From Chara braunii (taxonomy: Eukaryota; Streptophyta; Charophyceae; Charales; Characeae), in assembly GCA_003427395.1 (NCBI GenBank), contig BFEA01000644.1, positions 80,202-129,268 of the forward strand: DNA of 49,067 nucleotides, in the 5' to 3' direction. Shown in pieces: positions 42,501 to 49,067 of the stretch (position 1 is the stretch's first letter; every line of letters starts with the position of its first letter). The notes under the pieces are model-generated. The model had not been told where the DNA came from. It saw only the letters and a program-made list of their open reading frames with translations, and made no database searches. Made by a program: the position numbers and the translations under genes.

Positions 42501-43608
42501 AAAGGGGAAGGATGGGAAGGTAATGCATGCCGTGATGGGAGCGCTAGTAAGCAACTTCAAAGGGAACATGAAGTCTGAATAGCAAGGGAGAGAAGATTTA
42601 TTGAGTATGTCACCTATTTCTATGGAACCGATGGGAAAGCACACAGTACTTATTCCTCCACTGAGACAGTTGAGCGAGCCCGGGGGATCGTTAATGCTAG
42701 CTAGTAAAGGCTAAGGAGAGTGAAAACCGCCCAGTATGTGCTGACGTAAAACAGCGGTGCCAGGAGTCAGCGGTGAAAGGAAAAATTCTTAATCTGCGGT
42801 CAGATGCCTGTTTGACCAGTAATCAATCAGTGTTCAAACTTGCACGTGAACGACTGTCAGCTAAAACAACCGGGCATCGACCAATCAGCGTACAATTGGG
42901 TATCAACTAGCTTTTGACTGGTGAGCTGCCAATACACATTTCGTACAGTAGTTAGTGCTATTGGCAGTGACCAGTACTCGGCGCACACCGTCAATCCTCA
43001 AACAGTGATCATTCATCTACCAATGTGCACATCACGATGCTAGCGAGTGGCCTGAGATTGTTCAAGTGTGTAATCAAAATTTTATCAGCGTTCAACCAAA
43101 GTCTTAGGTGCCAGAAGACTAATCAGTAATACTCAGCTCCCCAAGTCAGCATTTATTAAGCGATATCCTGTTTCTCGGTCAGGGGTTAATTAACTTCAAA
43201 ACTGTACTTCAGAATGGTACTTCGGAACAGTATTTCTGAACAACATTTCAGAACAGTTTTTCAGAACAGTTTTTCAGAACAGTCTTTCAGAACAGTACTT
43301 CAGAACAGTACTTCGGAACCGCTTTTCAGAACAACACTTCAGAGCGACATTCAAAGTAGGCAATCAAACAACAATCATCCTACATCCGATCAGCATCCTA
43401 ACCAACATTCAAAGGAGGTGTTCAATTCAGTAATCAGACCGGCAAGTAATCGGAAAACGCAGTCAGATCAGCGATCCACTATCGACAATCAGTTCTCAGT
43501 AATCAATTCTCAGTAATCAGTTCTCAGTAATCAGTTCTCAGTTCTCAGTAATCAGTTCTCAGTAATCAATTCTCAGTGAACATCTAGTCTGCACCGACTA
43601 GTTCATCC

Positions 43609-44253
43609 ATGAGTACAGTTGAATCCTTTCAAGTCAGCAAGTCAGTGCTGGCCAATCTCAATCAGATTTCAAGCAAAGAGGCATTCCTCTATCAGTATGC
43701 TAGTGCCATCGGTTTTAGACAAGGAGATCTGTCAATCTTCGTTGTCCAGACCAGTTTTGCTGATGGCACTATCCACGATCTGAGGCCATACCTGAAGAAG
43801 GGCAAGGAGGCTCATGAGCATTTCGATCCAGTCTGGATCTCAGCCACCAAATACCTCGAGCAGAGAGAGAGGGAGCTCGATGAGAGTGGCACTACGCTGA
43901 TCCGTAGCTTTGGGACAAAGCTTTATACTGACTATCACAGGCCTCCTGTTCCTTCCCTCCTCACAGATGGCACGAGTTGGCTTGATATGATGGGCTTGGC
44001 AAAGAGGTATATCTCTCCAGCGGTGATCGACATTGAGGCACTGACTGAGCCCACCGAGTATCCCTACCTCAGACGAGGAGTCTTTTCAGTGGACGGACTA
44101 CCTACATTGTGGGAGGAGTTTTNCTCCATGGTTAACTTCNGTGTCATGTACCTCGGATGGTCATGCTCAGAGTTTGCTGGCTTCAGGTGGCTCTTTGTCA
44201 CGAGGCCTCAATCTCAGACTGTACATGGGCGTGGGTCACAGCACCAGAGATGA
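43609..44253 (+). CDS. A0: intact LTR-encoded frame of 214 aa, unknown function
   Basis: The ATG at 43609 opens a 214-codon frame. Order: an N-terminal helix-like stretch (VSKSVLANLNQISSK), FLYQYASAIGF, GDLSIFVVQTSF, IHDLRPYLKKG (the family's central motif), a long charged helix (ISATKYLEQRERELDES), RPPVPSLLTDGTSWLDM, then a unique C-terminal 80 residues with EYPYLRRGVFSV and SCSEFAGFRWLFVTRP. Two Ns (44123, 44140) fall in it. Four paralogues follow the 5' LTR in the same direction, so in genomic RNA A0 would be the first member of the array. No signal peptide or known domain. Position in the LTR is reminiscent of MMTV sag or HIV nef, as layout only. Confidence 0.55.
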   Translation: MSTVESFQVSKSVLANLNQISSKEAFLYQYASAIGFRQGDLSIFVVQTSFADGTIHDLRPYLKKGKEAHEHFDPVWISATKYLEQRERELDESGTTLIRSFGTKLYTDYHRPPVPSLLTDGTSWLDMMGLAKRYISPAVIDIEALTEPTEYPYLRRGVFSVDGLPTLWEEFXSMVNFXVMYLGWSCSEFAGFRWLFVTRPQSQTVHGRGSQHQR

Positions 44254-44558
44254 ACAGTGAAAAGGGAGATTGAGAGAGACTGACCAGAGGGATGAGTGAG
44301 GACTCTTGAGAGNTNTTGACCATGCTTGTTTNTGTGTACCTTCTGAGATTATTATGAGTTCTCATTCATCCTTCATTTATTTGATCTTGCCTTTGCTCGA
44401 GTCAGTCGGTCTCGCTTCTTGCTTGTTCGTGCCTGATGATTGCTATCGTGGATGATTCTGTCACAGTTCTCAAAATCAGATTGACATAATTGATGCATGC
44501 ATAGCACCCCATAATTTTATGGTTATTATTTGCATAATTCTCTGCTGTTCCGAATCAA

Positions 44559-44564
44559 AATAAA
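44559..44564 (+). terminator. Polyadenylation signal of the 3' LTR
   Basis: AATAAA, the counterpart of 25854-25859. In the 3' LTR this is where transcript ends would be formed. Confidence 0.45.
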
Positions 44565-44749
44565 AGATTCCTAAGACCGGGGACCGGCGAAGACCGCAAT
44601 TGAAGGGTATCGCTCGAAGCCGGACGCACACAACAGGAAGGGATTTGCTCTAATTAATTTTATTTATTGCAAACACAATCAAAAATCCTGAGTGACAGCC
44701 TGTTGGCTTTCCAATCGCTCGAAGTGGCACGACTGGAAAAAGTGCGACA

Positions 44750-44785
44750 CCGTGTGGTATCAGTATGCCACACACTCCCCCCCTT
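44750..44785 (-). mobile_element. Polypurine tract and first 25 bp of the chromovirus C LTR
   Basis: On the minus strand, 10 bp after the chromovirus C stop codon, comes AAGGGGGGGGAG, then TGTGTGGCATACTGATACCA and CACGG. The LTR is interrupted after 25 bp by the giant element and resumes at 18831. The 25 bp contain a small inverted repeat (GTGTGG/CCACAC). Confidence 0.65.
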
Positions 44786-44795
44786 GAAGACCGAG

Positions 44796-46250
44796 CTAAC
44801 TACGAGGGTGAAGCTGTTTGTCTGATGTTCGTACGGGGCGGGCGGGTTGGGCAGCTTCCTTAGCAAGTCGCTGTTTTTCGTAATGCGCGAAGATGAGGGG
44901 TGTTGTCGCCTTCAGGTCAGCTCGTGAAATCCAGCGTGTGTCGTTGAGATCGCATTGCTTGAATGTAACTTTGTACTGCATTGGCTTGTTGTCGTGCTTG
45001 CGATGAGCGAGGACGCGGTCGACCTCCTAGTGGCCATCCATTGGTGGAGGGTCGTGTGACCGTCTGCCCCAGAAATCCGCTGTTGAGGGTGGAGTATAGA
45101 CCGCCAGCTTTGAAGCATGAAATACTGGGTGGACCGTCAAATGTGGGGGAATCTCGATTATGAAAGAGGGACCCGTGGGGTCATCGCCAACTGCTGAAGT
45201 GACCTTCCATGGACCAAACCACTTAGGGAGGAGCTTGCGTGAGACGTGCTTCTCGAGCGCGAATTCCTCGGAGGTGACCCAAACAAGGTCGTCGGCGCGG
45301 ATTGGACATGGGATGCAACGTCGATTCGCTTGCTGCTGCATACGGACCTGAGCCTTTTGCATATTTGCGCGGGCTTTGGTCAGCAGTTCCTGTACTTCCG
45401 TATAGAAGCGGGGGAGCAAGCGGCGTCGATATCGGCAGCCCGTGGAAGCAAAATGTCTGCGAAGATACGGCCTTTTCGTCCACCGTGGTGCAACTCAAAA
45501 GGAGTCACGCCGATCGCTGGGTGCACCGAAGTGTTGTAGGCGAACTCGATGTCGGGAAGGCGTTTAACCCAGTCCTTCCGATCCGGGCGGATGAGTGTGC
45601 AGAGCATCATCTGCGCAGTCTGGTGCGCACATTCCGTTTGCCCATCCGTTTGAGGATGTCGTGTGAAATCCGGTTTCATGCAGGTGCCGAATTCCACAAT
45701 GAGTGTCGTCCAAAAGGCTGACATGAAACGAGTGTCGCGGTCGCTGACGATGTCTTCCAGAACTCCATGGCTGCAAAACCAGCCGGTATGCAAAAGTCGT
45801 GCGAGCTCAGGAGCCATTGCATGATACTTGCATGGAAGAAATCGAGCGTACTTGCTCAAATGGTCAACGACCGTGAGAATACCATCATGGCCAAGGCGAT
45901 CGCGAGGGAACGGGTCGGTCACATCCATAGCAATGGAGAGGCCTGGTTCTCGAGGAATCGGCAATGGTTTCAGTTCGCCGTACGGGAGCTGATGGCGCCC
46001 TTTGTTCCGGTGGCAAACTGCATATGACTGAATGTACGGGTTGACATCGCTGATTATGTCCGACCAGCGGAATCGTTGGCAGAGTCGTGCAAGTGTGTGT
46101 GTGACGCTAAGGTGTCCCACCAGCCGCTGTCGGGACTGGTGAGTCCCGAATGACTTCCCGCCACTCGAGAGACTGTATATGACCAATTTGTGCACGACAA
46201 AGAAAACCGGAGGCAGGTATGCTGGAAAGAGCGGAAGCATGGGCACGGAT
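44796..46250 (-). pseudogene. Chromovirus C integrase with chromodomain
   Basis: The minus-strand frame begins around PPVFFVVHKLVIYSL and then has a damaged zinc finger (GHLSVTHTLARL and SYAVCHR, first Cys of the pair is Tyr). The DDE core is complete: Asp in AMDVTDPFP, Asp in IVSDRDTRF and Glu in DGQTEC. EFAYNTSVHPAIGVTPFEL follows. A 1-bp deletion near 45392 shifts to the frame with a GPW module and PVFHASKL, then a TAG at 45027-45029 where chromovirus A has CAG, then RWISRADLKA and the stop at 44796. RT and upstream genes are missing beyond 46250. Same family as 4401-5417. Confidence 0.85.
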
Positions 46251-46625
46251 AGTAGGAAGCTAGAGGCTGCCCTGAGTCGTCGGGGCCGCCAGACTAGAAA
46301 TGGGTTGGCTAAGCAGAAAGCGGCAAAAGGACTGTGAGAGAACAGCAGGGGCGACTCCTTCCCCAAGGACGGAGAAGGGCCGTCGGGAAGTCGGTAGTAG
46401 CATAGGAGGTGCACAACAAGGGAAGGAAGGAAGTGTGAAGGGACAGGGCGCAAGGCGCTGACGCAACGCGGCGGCAAGAGGGCCAGGGAGACCGCAGGGT
46501 AGGTGGGAGCCGACACTCGGAAGGGAATAGCATGCGGGACGCAATAGGAGCGGGGAGTGGAGGTCGCTGTAAGGCAGAAAGACGTTAGGGGCACCAAGGA
46601 AAGACGTGGTATAGGCAGGGCAGGG
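46251..46625. other. No recognisable gene
   Basis: GC-rich, purine-biased on plus. Long open frames on the minus strand here are proline/leucine-rich continuations of the integrase frame and show no motifs. Confidence 0.4.
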
Positions 46626-46830
46626 GTGCCGGGGACCACATGGGATCAAAGGACGAGGCGGTACCAGCAGGACAAAGCGCCGGGGACCACGCGGGACCAA
46701 GGGACGGCGTGGTGCCGGCAGGGCGAAGTACCGGGAACCGCGTGGGACCAAGGGAAAGACGTAATGCAGGCAGGCCGAAGTGCCAGGGACCGCGTGGGCC
46801 TAGATAAAATGGTGGCACCAGCGGAACCAC
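46626..46830. repeat. 51-bp minisatellite, four units
   Basis: Units start at 46626, 46677, 46728 and 46780. Each reads (G)TGCCGGGGACC(A/G)CG(C/T)GGGACCAAGGGA... with a GCAGG-C-GAA tail. Because 51 is a multiple of three, all frames through it stay open on both strands. The resulting proline-rich or arginine-rich frames are therefore artefacts. Confidence 0.8.
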
Positions 46831-47500
46831 TAGCAGATTGGGTATCGGCGGAATAAAAAGTGTCAGGAGTCGCCGGCAGGGATTGTCGACAGAACGGAGG
46901 AGACGGGCGTGAGACGGGAAAAGACGGAGGGCACCTGAAGCGACCCAGGGGGTTCCTGGATCAGACGCAACGACAACAAAAATAAAATAACCTGACACCA
47001 AGTGGACGGGACCGTCCGGGCCAGGGTCCGGATGAAAATGATAAGTACCGTCGCGGCAAGTGCCGGCAGGAGGAGAGGAGGGGACGGTAGTAATGAGGGG
47101 GCCGACCAGCAGTCCGGGTTGTGCCGGACCAGCCAGACCAAGAGAAACGAAGTTCCGAGGGCTCCACGTGGAGAAAAGGCTGGCCGGAGAAAATCGGAGT
47201 AAGGGGGCCTCAAACTGGAAGCGGCGGCAGCAAAAAGGAGCCCCCTTTGGCCTTGGGGGTGCCACTACTGCAGTAATGGTGCAACGACCATATGCCGGCT
47301 GCAAAATCGGACCTTGGGAGAGGTCCAACAGCTAGAAAGAGGAGAAATAGTTGTTGGACACTTGTCCCAATAGTAAATGAGAAAAGAAAGGAGGAAAAGG
47401 GGGGAGAATGAGACAAAGGAGGAGGAAGGAGTGGAGGAAAAAGTGCCGCCAGGTTGGGACTACAGCGGTAGGGACTGGCAGGTCTCAATGATGACCTCAT
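46831..47500. other. No recognisable gene
   Basis: GC-rich, purine-biased DNA with an A/G run at 47338-47440. Nothing identifiable. Confidence 0.4.
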
Positions 47501-48310
47501 CCCTCCTAGATCCTAGGAGGGCAGTCCGGATTGCAGAGATAAGGTCCTTGGGCCATTATCTCTGCAATATCTGAATTTAAGCAACAAAAATAAAGAAAAA
47601 TGCTGATGTGAGTTGGCCGGCTCATTTTTGGGCCTTAGATCTGAGATCTGATCTTGCGGAGGAGGAGATCTAGCCGTTTTTTGTGGGCTGACACAAAACG
47701 GCTAGCTCCGGAATGAGTTGGCAGCAAATTGGAGGGAAAACCAAGAGATCAACAAGACAAAACTGCGAATTTGGCCCAAGGTTTGGGCCAGGTACATCAA
47801 AAAAATTAAAAATTGGGGCAAAGGACTCGAATTTGGAGCAAGGGGAACTTGGAGTAACTCGGAATGATGAGAACCATAGATCTCAGCCAATCCAAGGCTG
47901 AGATCTGTGCCGCCACTTGGGAAAATGCAACGGCCTACTCACAAGAGGCCTAGACTAGGGAAAAACGAAAAACGGGCCTCTAGGCCCTCAAATTTTGGTA
48001 AAGGCTGCATTTTGGGGTAGTGGAACCCAAAAGGCAGCACTTTTTGAAAAGAAAAGAGGCCGGGGTAGACCAAGGGGTAGTCCGAGAGGGTACCAGCCTC
48101 TCGGACTGCATGTACCTGGCCAAAATGAGGCCCAGGTACCTCCTGGTAGGCCAAAACTGGAAATTTGGCCCTTGGGGTACCTCGATGCACCTAGAGGCAC
48201 TTGGAGGGGCCTAGAGGTTGGGCGGTGCATCTGTTCCAGCCTATATAAGCTGGAGGTGTAGGCCGCAACTCTCATTTGAGCATGAGAGGTGCCCATGCTG
48301 CCCAAATGAG
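47501..48310. repeat. Cluster of long perfect hairpins
   Basis: Six hairpins of unrelated sequence: CCCTCCTAG/CTAGGAGGG (47501-47521); ATTGCAGAGATAA/TTATCTCTGCAAT (47530-47568); CTAGCCGTTTT..GTG/CACAAAACGGCTAG (47670-47705); AGATCTCAGCC/GGCTGAGATCT (47878-47906); AGTCCGAGAGG/CCTCTCGGACT (48079-48107); CTCATTTG.AGCATG/CATGCT...CAAATGAG (48271-48310). Loops are short. No gene lies between them. Confidence 0.8.
48242..48249 (+). promoter_or_regulatory. TATA-like box
   Basis: TATATAAG in CCAGCCTATATAAGCTGGAGG. The context resembles the TATA regions of the chromovirus A and C LTRs. It may belong to the LTR of another plus-strand element whose body lies beyond the window. Confidence 0.4.
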
Positions 48311-48679
48311 GCTGTGAGTGAGTACTAGTGAGATAGAGCAAGGGAGTGAGGGTCGGAGCTAGCCTGTAGCCTGGCTATGGTGGTAAGACTGAGAAAGGTG
48401 ACCTAGAGGCTAGAAGGGAGCAAGGAGAGTGGTCCGCCATAGCCCTCAGGCTGTGAAGTAGGAGGAAAGGTTGAAAGGGGTCCCCTTAGCCCTTCTAGAG
48501 GGAAGGACTCCACAACCTTAGAGGTAGGAGCCTGCCATAGCTAGAGAAGAAGTGTGAGAGAAGGGGAGGACTTGGGGAGGTGGGAGAGCTATGCTCAAGG
48601 AGCTAGAGCCAAGCCTGGAAGACCATTGACTAAGAGACCAGTGGGAGGTGAGTGAAAGAGGAGGAAGGTTCTCCCTTCT
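48311..48679. other. No recognisable gene; purine-rich
   Basis: AG-rich sequence downstream of the TATA-like box, possibly the R/U5 part of an LTR. It contains no frame worth reporting. Confidence 0.4.
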
Positions 48680-48835
48680 CTCTTCTTCTTCTTCTTCTCC
48701 TTCTTCTTCTTTCTCTCTCCTCCCTTCCCCCTTCTCCTTCTTTCTCTCCTTCCTTTACCTTCTTCTTCTCCTTCTTCTTCTTTCTCTCTCCTCCCTTCCC
48801 CCTTCTCCTTCTTTCTCTCCTTCCTTTACCTTTTT
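48680..48835. repeat. Polypyrimidine tract with a duplicated block of about 73 bp
   Basis: A CTTCTTCTTCTCC-type tract. The block from CTTCTTCTTCTCCTTCTTCT to CTCTCCTTCCTTTACCTT occurs twice in tandem (about 48687-48760 and 48760-48833). Serine/proline/leucine frames here are artefacts. Confidence 0.8.
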
Positions 48836-48890
48836 CCTCCCCTTCTTCTTCTCCCCCTTCCCTATCTTCTTCCTCCCTCCAAAATTGTGG

Positions 48891-49067
48891 TTTTCACTGA
48901 TTTGGGGGCTTTGGTAAGTTGCGATTCACCTTGGGATAGTTCCGTGACGTTTCCTCTTCATATATTGCTTCAAACTTTGAGTTTTCACTGATTTGGGTGC
49001 TTGGGTGAGTTGCGATTCACCTTGTGAAAGTTCCGTGATGTTTCCTCTTCATAGATTGCTTCAAACT
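48891..49067. repeat. 91-bp tandem repeat reaching the window edge
   Basis: Unit 1 is 48891-48981 and unit 2 starts at 48982 and is cut by the edge. Both run TTTTCACTGATTTGGG..., TTGCGATTCACCTTG, AGTTCCGTGA and TTTCCTCTTCATA..ATTGC. The array may continue outside the window. Confidence 0.85.

Larger units (their letters stand above)
18832..44749 (+). mobile_element. Giant Ty3/Gypsy LTR retrotransposon, about 25.9 kb
   Basis: Two direct repeats of 7217 and 7290 bp enclose an 11.4-kb internal region. That region has a primer-binding site, accessory frames, gag, protease, RT, RNase H, integrase, an antisense frame and a polypurine tract. Both repeats begin TGTC and end GACA, the usual LTR signature. 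Pol order (RT, RNase H, integrase) makes it Ty3/Gypsy. No chromodomain is visible after the integrase GPY module. The 5-bp flanks (CCCAT and CCGTG) do not match, so the duplication is lost or the ends recombined. It is nested in the LTR of chromovirus C. All pol genes are broken, so this copy is non-autonomous. The LTRs are far longer than those of typical plant Gypsy elements. Confidence 0.9.
37460..44749 (+). mobile_element. 3' LTR of the giant element (7290 bp)
   Basis: Direct copy of 18832-26048. It differs by scattered substitutions, an 18-bp insertion at about 40875-40892, a substituted block at about 42373-42405, expanded minisatellites at 43205-43362 and 43488-43577, and lack of the 45-bp duplication. 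It contains dozens of single Ns that are rare in the 5' LTR, which suggests reads from the two copies were merged during assembly. It ends GACA at 44749. Confidence 0.9.

Noticed and set aside
18827-44754. Target-site duplication of the giant element
   Set aside because: The 5-bp flanks CCCAT and CCGTG do not match. Allowing one transition and a one-base shift would be special pleading.
45380-46639. 419-codon minus-strand frame taken as one protein
   Set aside because: Only the part from about 46250 to 45392 is integrase. The N-terminal portion is open because of GC-rich, proline-coding DNA and the 51-bp repeat.
46557-47328. Long repeat-containing frames on both strands
   Set aside because: The 51-bp unit is a multiple of three, so all frames stay open. 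Composition is low-complexity and no motif is present.
48648-48917. Ser/Pro/Leu frames
   Set aside because: They are translations of a polypyrimidine tract.

Overview
The window reads as eukaryotic nuclear DNA, most likely from a repeat-rich green-lineage genome such as a charophyte alga. That taxonomic guess is inference. It rests on a plant-type tRNA-Asp primer-binding site, chromodomain-bearing Ty3/Gypsy elements, consensus spliceosomal signals and long microsatellites. There is no bacterial operon structure, no rRNA, no CRISPR array and no tRNA I can defend. Almost everything recognisable is nested LTR-retrotransposon sequence, hairpin-rich tandem repeats or low-complexity DNA. I see no intact host gene; one possible antisense first exon lies near 14.9 kb.

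Layout. 1-4.4 kb: two related LTRs in inverted orientation (1-905 and about 3215-4390). The right one is the 3' LTR of minus-strand chromovirus A, whose integrase/chromodomain remnant occupies 4401-5417. 5.5-9.8 kb: minus-strand chromovirus B, with a 364-bp LTR, integrase with chromodomain-like tail, RNase H, RT, protease and a Gag zinc knuckle, all decayed. A second same-orientation copy of its LTR lies at 16979-17342. 9.8-17 kb: mostly non-coding DNA with several repeat families. The most striking is an array of ten hairpins (13857-14736) that share one loop but have different, mutually compensating stems. 17.3-18.8 kb: GA microsatellites, an assembly gap, and the distal part of the LTR of a third minus-strand chromovirus, C.

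18832-44749 is one giant plus-strand Ty3/Gypsy element of about 25.9 kb. Its two direct LTRs are about 7.2 kb each (18832-26048 and 37460-44749). They begin TGTC and end GACA. A tRNA-Asp-like primer-binding site lies 4 nt inside the 5' LTR and a polypurine tract abuts the 3' LTR. It inserted about 25 bp inside the LTR of chromovirus C, whose integrase resumes at 44796-46250. In plus-strand order it carries: an LTR reading frame of 173 codons (LTR-b), an LTR reading frame of 214 codons (A0), four diverged tandem relatives of A0 ahead of gag (A1-A4), a pair of smaller related frames (B1, B2), then gag, protease, RT, RNase H and integrase. A repeat-rich 3' region follows, with an antisense reading frame just inside the 3' LTR. 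The accessory frames abut or overlap by a few bases.

Pol and many neighbouring frames are broken. Several stops are explained by a C-to-T change in CAG, CAA or CGA codons, as expected for methylated, silenced DNA. 46.3-49.1 kb: a 51-bp minisatellite, a cluster of long perfect hairpins, a TATA-like site, a polypyrimidine tract, and a 91-bp tandem repeat running off the window.

How the parts would work together, by family knowledge: host RNA polymerase II transcribes from an LTR promoter. Gag packages the RNA, tRNA-Asp primes RT/RNase H at the primer-binding site, and integrase inserts the product. The A and B families have no function I can name. Their position, retention and duplication make them the main discovery candidate in the window.
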